Shown here piece by piece: positions 35,385 to 43,769 of a DNA stretch of 64,000 bases; position 1 is the stretch's first letter; each line of letters begins with the position of its first letter. The position numbers and the translations under genes are program-made. The notes under the pieces are model-generated. The model worked only from the letters and a program-made list of their open reading frames with translations, was not told where the DNA came from and did not search any database. Source of the DNA: an uncultured Bacteroidales bacterium (GTDB lineage Bacteria > Bacteroidota > Bacteroidia > Bacteroidales > Muribaculaceae); assembly GCA_949289215.1 (NCBI GenBank), contig CASENC010000035.1, positions 1-64,000 on the forward strand, given 5' to 3'.

Positions 35385-35831
35385 ATGGCATTTAAAGCAA
35401 CATTGATAATAGACCAACAGAAGACTTCTGCTGCTGAGGTTGAAGCATATACAGGTAAAAAATATGAACTTATAGAGTGCGAATATGAGTTTTATCAATC
35501 TCTTGATGAAAGCAGCAAACCTGCTTCGAGGCCGCAAAGCGGATTGATTAAGTTTGTCATGCCGGCACAAGGAGATGACGATCTGTTTTTTTATAACTGG
35601 ATGTTTAATCGAGCGGAGATCCATGATGGCACAATCGAGATGCTTCTTTCAACAGATGACAATAAGAAGAAATATTTGCATCTGTATTTTGAAGATGCCT
35701 ATATGGTGAATATGTATCAGTATTTCAACAATAGTAATAGCCTGTTGGTTCGGACAAAAGTAACGCTCAGTGCTCGGAAGTTTACATTCGGTGGTTCTGC
35801 AAATTTTGAAAATGATTGGAAACCAAGATAA
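35385..35831 (+). CDS. T6SS tube protein Hcp (TssD), copy 2, divergent
   Basis: A 148-residue TssD paralogue. The fold pattern parallels copy 1 (LIECEYEFYQSLDESSKPASRPQSGLIKFVMPAQGDDDLFFYNWM; LVRTKVTLSARKFTFGGSANFENDW, where copy 1 has ITITCRQLTVTGKGSVEYDNHW). Residue identity is low. Variant Hcp proteins in other systems act as tube tip, tube cap or effector carrier, and its place next to VgrG supports a tip-proximal or cargo-related role. That role is inferred. The next gene starts 2 bases after its stop. Confidence 0.85.
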   Translation: MAFKATLIIDQQKTSAAEVEAYTGKKYELIECEYEFYQSLDESSKPASRPQSGLIKFVMPAQGDDDLFFYNWMFNRAEIHDGTIEMLLSTDDNKKKYLHLYFEDAYMVNMYQYFNNSNSLLVRTKVTLSARKFTFGGSANFENDWKPR

Positions 35832-35833
35832 AC

Positions 35834-36169
35834 ATGGAGCCGGACGTTATAAAATCATTGAAATCGAAGTTGGCCGATTTAACTTACATACTTTTTATCA
35901 TGGGAAAGGAATTTGAACTGATAACTCAAAAAACAAGTGATGAAAAAGTAAAAGAAAGTTTAAACCGGGTCATGGCGGCTTTGCAGGATTCAAATAGCGA
36001 TGTCATCAGGTTATACCATGCAATTAAATTAAATGAGACGGGAATACAGAATGAATGGTACAATGATGAAGCTAAGTTGAAAGGACTTCAGCACGAAGTG
36101 GATAATCTCGACAAATCGATAAATATAATTCTTGAAGGTAATAAGAATTTATTAAGCAACAGTTTATAA
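35834..36169 (+). CDS. small helical protein between hcp and vgrG, unknown
   Basis: A 111-residue protein starting at 35834 (MEPDVIKSLKSKLADLTYILFIMGKEFELI). A TTG-initiated extension to 35816 would overlap the preceding gene and is less likely. It is entirely helical in character with heptads (KVKESLNRVMAALQDSNSDVIRLYHAIKL; LKGLQHEVDNLDKSINIILEGNKNLL), no signal peptide, no membrane helix. The position, directly before vgrG, and the size are those of an adaptor or chaperone; it may serve the unusual N-terminal domain of that VgrG. I do not recognise its family. Confidence 0.7.
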   Translation: MEPDVIKSLKSKLADLTYILFIMGKEFELITQKTSDEKVKESLNRVMAALQDSNSDVIRLYHAIKLNETGIQNEWYNDEAKLKGLQHEVDNLDKSINIILEGNKNLLSNSL

Positions 36170-36214
36170 CATATCCCATGAGGTGATAACCACCAATGGT
36201 AATAACATTCAACC

Positions 36215-38854
36215 ATGCCTATAAAAACGATAGATGACGCTTGGGATGGTATCGAAGCTGTCGATGCCGATCTTAGTCAAGGCCATGTTTCCATTCAAGA
36301 AGCATCTGATGCTGTTACTGGAATAAATGCGACGTGGGATGGCTTTGCCCAAAACTGTGAAAACCGACTTGGAATAAACCTTGAAAAGGAATTTATTGAT
36401 GCTTTCAACGATAAAGAGACAGGTAATAATGTATTCGATGCATTCGGAGGCATAAAGCAAGGTGCTGCAACGGGAATGACGAGTGTAACATCTTTTTTTA
36501 ATGCTACCGATGCGTTTAAGGGAAGTTGGAGAAATCCGAAGCAGGCGCGTCAAAAACTTGAAGAGGGGTTGGATAAAATTTCAGAAGGGATAACAAATTT
36601 AGGAAATACATTAACGAATATAGCTCGAGCCGGAACTGCCATTGGCAATATGCTTTCAGGTGCTTCAGGTAACCAGACCTTAAACAGGTTGGGCGGAGTT
36701 ATGGGAACCGGAGCGGCAGGAATTGGAACCTTTGGCTCTAATGTCACTAATATTGGAACAGCATTTGCCGGAAGTGGCATAATCGGGTTGGCCGGTCGCA
36801 TGACAGGAAGTATAAGCCGAAGCGTGAATGGATCTCAACAAGGAAATGCCACAGGTGGCGCCGCTCCAATCGGAACAAATACCGCCGACAATATCTCACA
36901 AGATGACGATGGAGTAACCGATGCAGGTGATCAGCAAAAAGTTCAATCACAAAAAGGACTTGAAGAAAACAATTCACCGAAGGCTAATGCCATGGCCAAT
37001 GGTGCAAATGCTGGCTCTGTCGATGATTTCAGCGCAGACATGATTTATGAAATCGAAGTGGTGTTAGACGGCTGTCCGTCTTCGCAGAATTCGTGCTGTA
37101 CCATCAATGGAGATATTTATGTCTTGAGTGGTTACTCGATCTCGCAAGAATTGCTGCGCCCCATGCAATTAAACTTCTCTTTGGAAAAAAGAGATAAATC
37201 AGAAACGCAGCAAGATGTGGTGTTTGCAAATGCTTCACAACTGATTGGCAAATCGCTGGAAATTAATGTTTCTACCATAAAGGTCAGCCAAGATGATGCA
37301 AAAGCAAGTCCTCAAGCAGCTTTTGTTTTCAAGGGCATGATTATCGATGTGGCAGCATCAAGGGCAACCGCAAGTGCACAATCGGCAAGTGTTACTGCGG
37401 CTACATGGGATTTCTTGCTTCAGAATGCTCCACATTGCCGTTCTTTTGAGAATATGACGTTGAAAGAAATAGTGGATTCAGTTCTGAAACCGTATAGCGA
37501 TATTAAATCTAATGTATCTCCGAGGTTTAAAAACAAAATTCCATATATTGTACAATATGACCAAAGCGATTATGCCTTTATCTGTATGTTGGCAGTGCGT
37601 TTTGGGGAATGGATGTATAACACGGGTGATACATTTGTTTTTGGTGAATTGGATAGTGGTGATTCGTCTTCAGTAAATTTGGAATATCCCGGAGGAAGTC
37701 TGATGTCATACAGCTTGCATCAAAATATGGCACCGTTCTTATTCAGTCATTTATTACCCGACTACTATCGGTATGGAAATGACAAGTCTATCCAAAAGGT
37801 CTCTTCGCAAGGTATGGTCGAGAGAATGGTAAATGATTGGACCGATAAGGCATATAATGCTTCGATGCAAAGGTTCTGTGATGAACAAACCGAGGTGTTG
37901 AAAGCCGGAGGGTTTGATAGTGGAAAAGAAAACGAAGGCTCTGATGACATATTGGACTATTCGTTAAAAATAGAAGCACAGGGGAAGGCGGCGGCCATTA
38001 TGGCCGTTCAAGGCTTTTCAAAATTAGCTATGTTGAAAATCGGACGGACATTTTTGATACGTGACAACGTTCAAAACAAGTCGGGAGAAAGTAAAGATGT
38101 TGAACAGAAGTCATTAAAAGTCATTGGTATAAATCATTCTTTTGATTACAGGCAAGAATATTCAAATAGCTTTGTGGCCATACCTGTTGCTTGTAATTAT
38201 CCATCTTATTCCGATGCGGATGTGTTTGCTTCGGCCCCACAACAACGGGCCAAGGTTGTCGATAACAAGGATGAACAAATGCTGGGACGTGTGCGGGTAC
38301 AATTTCCTTGGCAGGAAATTATAAGCAAGGATATGAAAACACCTTGGTTACGTATAGCCGTTCCTTATGCAGGCCCGGGCAAGGGCCAACAATTTGTTCC
38401 TGAGATAGGCGAAGAAGTGATGGTGGGGTTTGAAATGAATAATGCCGAACGTCCGTATATCATCGGTTCTTTCTACAATGGTGGAACAGGAAAGCCCGAT
38501 GAAGCGTGGGCTGTGTCGCAAGAAACAGATGGAACAACTAATAATATAAAGGCAATAAGAACCCGTAACGGACATACGATTCTGTTTAATGATAAGGGTG
38601 AAGCCGGGTTAATCGAAATATATGATAACAAAAACAATGTTTATCACATAACCTTGTCGGCCGACGACAAGAAGATAACCATCTATTCTGCCGGTGAGAT
38701 TGAAGTTGTTGCCGATGCCGATATAAATATTTCGGCCAAAGGTAACATCGGAATCAACGCAGACGGTGACATCGGAATAAAATCCAAAGGAAATATTTCA
38801 ATGGACGCCAACAAAGAGGTCTCAATACAGGCATCGAAAGTTAAAGTGCGCTAA
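36215..38854 (+). CDS. vgrG: T6SS spike protein VgrG with N-terminal extension
   Basis: An 879-residue spike protein. Residues about 1-270 are an extension not found in ordinary VgrG: a helical start (DAWDGIEAVDADLSQGH), a Gly/Ala/Asn-rich region with hydrophobic stretches (GTGAAGIGTFGSNVTNIG; AGSGIIGLAGRM), and a polar linker. From about residue 272 the gp27-like core begins (MIYEIEVVLDGCPS), with FSLEKRDKSE, IVQYDQSDYAFICMLAVRFGEWMY, the OB fold (RVRVQFPWQ, PWLRIAVPYAGPGKGQQFVPEIGEEVMVGFE, ERPYIIGSFYNGG), and the gp5-like beta-helix tail (NISAKGNIGINADGDIGIKS). It precedes the PAAR-like effector gene by 13 bases, which points to a spike-tip-effector unit. Confidence 0.93.
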   Translation: MPIKTIDDAWDGIEAVDADLSQGHVSIQEASDAVTGINATWDGFAQNCENRLGINLEKEFIDAFNDKETGNNVFDAFGGIKQGAATGMTSVTSFFNATDAFKGSWRNPKQARQKLEEGLDKISEGITNLGNTLTNIARAGTAIGNMLSGASGNQTLNRLGGVMGTGAAGIGTFGSNVTNIGTAFAGSGIIGLAGRMTGSISRSVNGSQQGNATGGAAPIGTNTADNISQDDDGVTDAGDQQKVQSQKGLEENNSPKANAMANGANAGSVDDFSADMIYEIEVVLDGCPSSQNSCCTINGDIYVLSGYSISQELLRPMQLNFSLEKRDKSETQQDVVFANASQLIGKSLEINVSTIKVSQDDAKASPQAAFVFKGMIIDVAASRATASAQSASVTAATWDFLLQNAPHCRSFENMTLKEIVDSVLKPYSDIKSNVSPRFKNKIPYIVQYDQSDYAFICMLAVRFGEWMYNTGDTFVFGELDSGDSSSVNLEYPGGSLMSYSLHQNMAPFLFSHLLPDYYRYGNDKSIQKVSSQGMVERMVNDWTDKAYNASMQRFCDEQTEVLKAGGFDSGKENEGSDDILDYSLKIEAQGKAAAIMAVQGFSKLAMLKIGRTFLIRDNVQNKSGESKDVEQKSLKVIGINHSFDYRQEYSNSFVAIPVACNYPSYSDADVFASAPQQRAKVVDNKDEQMLGRVRVQFPWQEIISKDMKTPWLRIAVPYAGPGKGQQFVPEIGEEVMVGFEMNNAERPYIIGSFYNGGTGKPDEAWAVSQETDGTTNNIKAIRTRNGHTILFNDKGEAGLIEIYDNKNNVYHITLSADDKKITIYSAGEIEVVADADINISAKGNIGINADGDIGIKSKGNISMDANKEVSIQASKVKVR

Positions 38855-38867
38855 TTGTCGGCTGAAT

Positions 38868-40202
38868 ATGAAGTACGTTTGTACAGGAGCAACACTGCAA
38901 TGCACTATGGGAACATCATGTCCCAAATTGATAGCTACACCTAAAAATGTGTCTTTAACCGGAAAAGACCAGGCTAATGTGGCAGATTACGTTTCAATGA
39001 AAAACGTTCCGAGCTTTGGACGGTGCCGTTCATTGGGATATCCACCGACAGCTTCTGCAACAGCAGCCAATCATGGCAAGCTCACCCCTATGCCTTGCGT
39101 GCCGGGTACGTGTCCTAAATGGCAGGTTGTGGATAAAGACAGTCTGATATGCGGGGAACCGGCTTTGTTGGAGCCGGCGACTTTAAAATGTGTGTATGGT
39201 GGAACGATTTCGATTGCAAATCCGGGGCAGAGCCTGGAAATTAAGGCGCGTAGTGTGTCTTTCTCACAAAAGGACGGAAAAGCGATGCAAGAAATACCCG
39301 AAGAACTTCTTCAGGAATTTGATGCGCTTGATAGGGAAGGGTTAACTCAACAGTCGGTCTTAGATGGTGTACAGATGGCATTGGATGTTGCCGGGTTGGC
39401 ACCAGGCGTTGGAGCTATTCCGGATTTGCTGAATGCAGCTATCTCGGTACTGAGAGGTGATTGGGTTGGAGCAGGGTTATCCATCGTAGCAGCCGTACCT
39501 TTAGTTGGTGATGCCGTTGGCGGAGCCAAAATTGCATATAGAGGTGCAAAAACAATGGGGGTAATGCAAAAGACAGGAGTAATGCAGAAGATTAGTAAAG
39601 CTGCTAAAAAAACTGACAAATATGAGCGGCGTGCCCAATTAGCTCAAGCTTCTAAAGAATTTAAATATATAGATATTACACCACAGAAATTAAAACAATT
39701 AGGAGTCTCTGAGTCTGATTCCGATTTTTTTATGAAGAAGGTGCGTTATTATAGAAGAGATGAAATCTCTAAGCTATATGATGATTCGGATGTTGACCTG
39801 TTTAAAAGAGAATCTCATTTGAACTGTGCTGATGTGTCATCACCTATCATAAAAAAAGGAACCGCAAAAAAAGGAGATAGATATTATATGTTCAGAAGAG
39901 TTGACAAAGACGGAACAATCATAGATACACCGGGTAATTATGGAATAAGAGAAATCGACTCTTCAAGCACGACACCTGGCAGTGTTGGTATCTCCGATGT
40001 GGGTAAGTGGGAAGCAACTCCAGGGAAAAAAGAAATTTCATGGAAAAGAGAAATGCACTCTGTTGAAATAACAGAAAATACTCCATATATCGTTACAAAG
40101 GCAAGGAAAACAACGGACTCATGGAGTGATCCTAAGAATCCGGTAAAAGTGCCTGGTGGCGGTACTCAAGTGTTCTTTACTAAGAAATCGAATATCAAAT
40201 AA
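38868..40202 (+). CDS. PAAR-like (DUF4280) specialised effector
   Basis: A 444-residue protein likely to sit on the VgrG tip and carry a toxin. Residues about 1-125 match the DUF4280 PAAR-like domain, with many Cys and the family phrases KYVCTGATLQCTMGTSCPKL, PSFGRCRSLGYPPTA, LTPMPCVPGTCPKW and VYGGTISIANPGQ. Residues about 168-235 are hydrophobic helices (MALDVAGLAPGVGAIPDLL; GLSIVAAVPLVGDAVGG), a segment often found before toxin domains. The last 200 residues (from about KYERRAQLAQ) are an unrecognised domain with candidate active-site residues in KRESHLNCAD and a C-terminal GGGTQVFF. The small gene directly after it is a natural immunity candidate. Confidence 0.85.
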   Translation: MKYVCTGATLQCTMGTSCPKLIATPKNVSLTGKDQANVADYVSMKNVPSFGRCRSLGYPPTASATAANHGKLTPMPCVPGTCPKWQVVDKDSLICGEPALLEPATLKCVYGGTISIANPGQSLEIKARSVSFSQKDGKAMQEIPEELLQEFDALDREGLTQQSVLDGVQMALDVAGLAPGVGAIPDLLNAAISVLRGDWVGAGLSIVAAVPLVGDAVGGAKIAYRGAKTMGVMQKTGVMQKISKAAKKTDKYERRAQLAQASKEFKYIDITPQKLKQLGVSESDSDFFMKKVRYYRRDEISKLYDDSDVDLFKRESHLNCADVSSPIIKKGTAKKGDRYYMFRRVDKDGTIIDTPGNYGIREIDSSSTTPGSVGISDVGKWEATPGKKEISWKREMHSVEITENTPYIVTKARKTTDSWSDPKNPVKVPGGGTQVFFTKKSNIK

Positions 40203-40216
40203 ATATCATTCAAGTT

Positions 40217-40522
40217 ATGTACAAGCGATTTTCTGAGATGCCGACAAAGTTCGTTTATCGCCAGGTCGTAGAAGACACAATAGCTTATGTGAAAGAAATA
40301 TCCTATATTAATGATGACCCTATTTATCCTTATATATTAAATCAATTAAAAGACATTTACAGAGAAGTGATAATAAACAATTCGATACACGAACCTGAGG
40401 ATGTTTATGATAGATATGATATTGGAGCGATAGGTGTCCGGTACTTTGATGAAAATGATGAAATACACGAAAGATTATGTGATATATTTTATGGAACTGT
40501 TCATTATAAAGAATTGAAATAA
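40217..40522 (+). CDS. candidate immunity protein for the DUF4280 effector
   Basis: A 101-residue acidic protein without signal peptide or membrane helix, 14 bases after the effector gene. It looks alpha/beta with many Tyr, Asp and Glu (YKRFSEMPTKFVYRQVVEDTIAYVKEIS; DVYDRYDIGAIGVRYFDENDEIHERL). Its size, acidity and place fit a cytosolic immunity partner; if so, the cognate toxin acts in the cytosol. No sequence family is recognised, so the role is inferred from position. Its stop overlaps the start of the next gene (TAATG). Confidence 0.65.
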   Translation: MYKRFSEMPTKFVYRQVVEDTIAYVKEISYINDDPIYPYILNQLKDIYREVIINNSIHEPEDVYDRYDIGAIGVRYFDENDEIHERLCDIFYGTVHYKELK

Positions 40523-41316
40523 TGAAAGTTATAAGCACAAGCCTTTTAAGGATTTTGTTGTATTCCATATTTATATTATATGGACTGAATGCTTTTGCTC
40601 AGTCAAATGATAATTTCAGAGAACTGCAAGAAATATCAGTTGACCAAATATATCAAGATGTGCAAAAATCAAAACCTATGTCAAGTGAAAAGTCTCAACC
40701 GCAGCAAGATCAAATAGAGTTGAGTGTTAATGATTCCATTTTCAAACTTTTTGACGTGGATATTGATTTAACTTTAGGTGAGATTTCTTTTGACACATCA
40801 TGGGGCGACCCGGTAAAGAATCCAAAGATTCGTTGTAACAGGGCAAGCAATTTGTTTGGTCCTGTAAGGCATAATCCCGATGGAAGTGTAAGATGGCACA
40901 GAGGCTTTGATTATTATGCTCCCATAGGTACTCCTATTTACTCCGTTGGAAACGGGGTGGTCTCTTTGGTGCAAAATCACCCTGATTTCGGACATTGTGT
41001 GCTGGTTACGCACAAAAGACCGAAACAAACTTATTATTCGTTCTATGCACATTTGAGTGTCGTTTTGGTAAAATACGGTGAAACTGTAAAGAAAGGAACC
41101 GTGTTAGGTAAAAGTGGCATTACCGGTAATGCTTATAATCTGTCGGGTGAGGATGAACACTTGCATTTTGAATATCGTACAAGTCCGAAACATGGTGATA
41201 GGAAGCAAATGAATCCAAATGCGATTGTGAAGACTAAGTTTTATAGTGCCGACCCTAAAAACAAATGGCAGGCAAATGTGGGTGTAAAAAAGAAGGAAAG
41301 CTATAGCTTGTTTTAA
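40522..41316 (+). CDS. exported M23-family peptidoglycan endopeptidase
   Basis: A 264-residue protein with signal peptide (MKVISTSLLRILLYSIFILYGLNAFAQ). After an 85-residue polar region comes an M23 (LytM-type) domain. The zinc ligands are visible: His and Asp in WHRGFDYYAP (H-x3-D) and His in EHLHFEYR near residue 216, with the supporting His in YSFYAHLSVVL. It would cut peptide cross-links in the wall. Inside the structural part of the operon it could open the wall for the apparatus, as peptidoglycan lyases do in other T6SSs, or be an effector; the cleavable signal peptide favours the former. Confidence 0.9.
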   Translation: MKVISTSLLRILLYSIFILYGLNAFAQSNDNFRELQEISVDQIYQDVQKSKPMSSEKSQPQQDQIELSVNDSIFKLFDVDIDLTLGEISFDTSWGDPVKNPKIRCNRASNLFGPVRHNPDGSVRWHRGFDYYAPIGTPIYSVGNGVVSLVQNHPDFGHCVLVTHKRPKQTYYSFYAHLSVVLVKYGETVKKGTVLGKSGITGNAYNLSGEDEHLHFEYRTSPKHGDRKQMNPNAIVKTKFYSADPKNKWQANVGVKKKESYSLF

Positions 41317-41317
41317 G

Positions 41318-42241
41318 ATGAAATTGACGAAACCCAATATTCCGAAAGAGGTGGATGCAGATGTGGCCATGTCGGTTGTTATCCGGCATATGGATTCTGC
41401 AGCCGATAAAAAGCCTTGTTATAGTTATGAATTCAAGGGCGTTTCGGAACGAACGGCGTTGGGGGATAACCTTGATATCATTGTCAGAAACAGGCAGACT
41501 GCAGTACCTTCGGTTAAATTCTCGTTAAAACGTGATAGCTTGTATCATATATTGCCTGAGTATCTTTTCCATCCATTGGATCACTACTTGGGTACGGATG
41601 GAGATTCCGAGGAGTTTGATAAGCGATATAAGGACCAAGAAGAACAAAAAAACAATGCATTAACCTATTTCAAACCTTTTGATCAACATTATCAACAAAT
41701 AAGGACCACATATCAGCAATGGCTGAATGAAAATATATTTTCAGGGAATCAATTCTTATCAGATTTTATCACAGACGGATATGAGGTAAACCTAAGTAAT
41801 CCATACATCAAGGCGGTTTATCCTTGTTTGCCCTGGGTGAGAGATTTCCGTGGTAATGATGAAATGATAAAAACGGCGTTGGGATATGCCTTTATTGGAA
41901 ATGCTGACATAGAAAAAGAATATGTAGAAGTAAATGTTCCCATATCGGATAATGTTCCATCCAGAGTTGGTGGTTCTTTGGATAATTTATATTGTGGAAC
42001 AACTTTTATAGATAAGGTTTGTGTGTGGAAAGTATTCTATCAAGTAGAAATCAAAACTGAGGCACAACTGAATATGATAAAAACACAGATAAGGGAGTTT
42101 AATGAGTTCTTTTCTTCTTGGTTTTTATCATTGGAGGATAAATTGATTATCAGTTTCGGAGATAAATTGGCAAAACCTGATTTATGTAAGATAGGTGATA
42201 CGAAAGGTGTGTTTTTGAATTATAGTACGCAATTGATATAA
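41318..42241 (+). CDS. probable T6SS baseplate subunit TssG
   Basis: A 307-residue cytosolic protein just upstream of tssK. It has a middle region with VKFSLKRDSLYHILPEYLFHPLDHYLG followed by FKPFDQHYQQIRTTYQQWLNEN. That order (beta strand, 'LP-yL', then a helical 'FDxHxxQ...Y..W') resembles TssG, but identity to any TssG I know is low. A C-terminal part (KVCVWKVFYQVEIKTEAQLNMIKTQIREFNEFFSSWFLS) is helical. The size and the company of tssK, tssE and tssF, with no other TssG candidate in the operon, support the call. The alternative is a lineage-specific baseplate protein. Confidence 0.55.
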   Translation: MKLTKPNIPKEVDADVAMSVVIRHMDSAADKKPCYSYEFKGVSERTALGDNLDIIVRNRQTAVPSVKFSLKRDSLYHILPEYLFHPLDHYLGTDGDSEEFDKRYKDQEEQKNNALTYFKPFDQHYQQIRTTYQQWLNENIFSGNQFLSDFITDGYEVNLSNPYIKAVYPCLPWVRDFRGNDEMIKTALGYAFIGNADIEKEYVEVNVPISDNVPSRVGGSLDNLYCGTTFIDKVCVWKVFYQVEIKTEAQLNMIKTQIREFNEFFSSWFLSLEDKLIISFGDKLAKPDLCKIGDTKGVFLNYSTQLI

Positions 42242-42252
42242 ACGAATTTATC

Positions 42253-43239
42253 ATGGACAATAAGTATCGAGTAGCATGGCAAGCCGGTATGCGTCTGACA
42301 GACGAAATATTCCGTGCTTCGGATGAGTATTATTTGTCGTGCTTGCAGCCGTTATATTCTGTTTTGGTAAATGGGGATTATGGATTCCTTAATTTACCTA
42401 TATTCAGATATGAATTGAACGAATCGGCATTGTCGGTTATAGAATTGGAAGCCAATGCAATTTGTTATTCAGGCAAATTGATTCGACTGTTATATTCACG
42501 AGAGGAGCGTACATTATTCCAGAATATCAATTTGCCTGATACTACAGAACCGCTAATATTATATATTGATGCTACCTCGGAGAAAACGGTAATGATTAAT
42601 CAAAATGAGAAATCCGTGCCGCTGTGCGATGCTGATTATCAGATTTTAGTCAGGTTTGAAAATGAACATTACAATAATCCCGATGCTGTGCCTTTTGCCC
42701 GTTTTATCTACAAGCACGGTTGGTGTGCCGACTCGACATTCATCGCCCCTTGTATATCATTAAGGGCAAATGGGACGCTTCTGCGTTCTGCTTCAAATTA
42801 TGTTGTGGAACTTGAAGGACTTATCAAATCTCTAAAAGAATCGAAAGACACCGATCAATTGCTATTGATTATGTCGGCAATACCGGTATTGACCCGGATT
42901 GCAGTGGAAGTGGAAAAAGAGTCGGATAAAATGTCGCCACGGCATCTGATAACCTTGATGCAAGAGGGGATACAAATTATGTTGGCGTTATCGGAAATGG
43001 AACATGGTGTGGTTGTTCCCGAAAAAGAACGATGTATCTCATACGTCGAGTCGCATTATACACCCTATATAATATCGGAAATGATAAATGAAGGTATTTA
43101 TTTGACTCATGCATTAATAAATATTGCCGGTACATTTGGCGTGAGAGAGGCTAAAAGTCCTGCACCGGAAGTGGAAAGAACAATACCATTGAGACGGGGA
43201 TTAGGCAGTACCGACAGTCTTCGTAAAAAGCATCATTGA
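42253..43239 (+). CDS. tssK: T6SS baseplate adaptor TssK
   Basis: A 328-residue protein linking the baseplate to the membrane complex. The N-terminal shoulder is recognisable by VAWQAGMRLTDEIFRASDEYYLSCLQPLY, which corresponds to the TssK opening where the baseplate is contacted. The middle is beta-rich, and the C-terminal part is helical with a basic end (LRRGLGSTDSLRKKHH). It is shorter than proteobacterial TssK (about 440 residues). A reduced C-terminal head, the part that docks on TssL/TssM, would fit the absence of those genes here. Confidence 0.82.
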   Translation: MDNKYRVAWQAGMRLTDEIFRASDEYYLSCLQPLYSVLVNGDYGFLNLPIFRYELNESALSVIELEANAICYSGKLIRLLYSREERTLFQNINLPDTTEPLILYIDATSEKTVMINQNEKSVPLCDADYQILVRFENEHYNNPDAVPFARFIYKHGWCADSTFIAPCISLRANGTLLRSASNYVVELEGLIKSLKESKDTDQLLLIMSAIPVLTRIAVEVEKESDKMSPRHLITLMQEGIQIMLALSEMEHGVVVPEKERCISYVESHYTPYIISEMINEGIYLTHALINIAGTFGVREAKSPAPEVERTIPLRRGLGSTDSLRKKHH

Positions 43240-43769
43240 TGTATTACAGCAATTCACCTATTCATTTTGTAAATGACGAGCAATTGAACCTGCAGATTGA
43301 GCGTCCGCTTACAAATGTGTATTCTGTTATCGACAATTGGGTTGATACGGTAGTCTTTACCAGTATCAGGCGTTTTAAAGCCGATGAGGAATTCGGCTTT
43401 AGCTTTTGGGATAATGAATTCATTGCCATGAATTTAGTGGATTTCAATCATGGCACTGATTTCAAGATCGTGAAGCATAAGAACAATAGGGAAGAAAAGG
43501 TGCAGATGTCGAGGGCCGGTATCAGGCAATGTGAGAGAAGCGTCTGTGACAGTATTTCGTATTATATTCCATACCTGAAAAATCTTGAAGTGGAGGTTCA
43601 ACTTAGCATGGAAAAGAATAAATTCTCCCGTCGTGGGGAGAATAGTAAATATGTCGTCAGGGTTTTTGTAAAGGGACGGTTGATTTACAATGAATTCATC
43701 GGTACGCGTGAAGGAGAGTATCAGCGCGAAGTGGAATTTTTCATGGATCCGTTTTTAAACAATAAGTAA
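43236..43769 (+). CDS. tssE: T6SS baseplate subunit TssE (gp25-like)
   Basis: A 177-residue gp25-like wedge protein. The family pattern is seen in SIRRFKADEEFGFSFWDNEF and in the C-terminal part: SVCDSISYYIPYLKNLEVEVQL, then VVRVFVKGRLIYNEFIG, which corresponds to the region that seeds sheath polymerisation. It overlaps tssK by 4 bases, and tssF begins at its stop codon, so tssK-tssE-tssF is one tightly coupled baseplate cluster. Confidence 0.82.
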   Translation: MMYYSNSPIHFVNDEQLNLQIERPLTNVYSVIDNWVDTVVFTSIRRFKADEEFGFSFWDNEFIAMNLVDFNHGTDFKIVKHKNNREEKVQMSRAGIRQCERSVCDSISYYIPYLKNLEVEVQLSMEKNKFSRRGENSKYVVRVFVKGRLIYNEFIGTREGEYQREVEFFMDPFLNNK

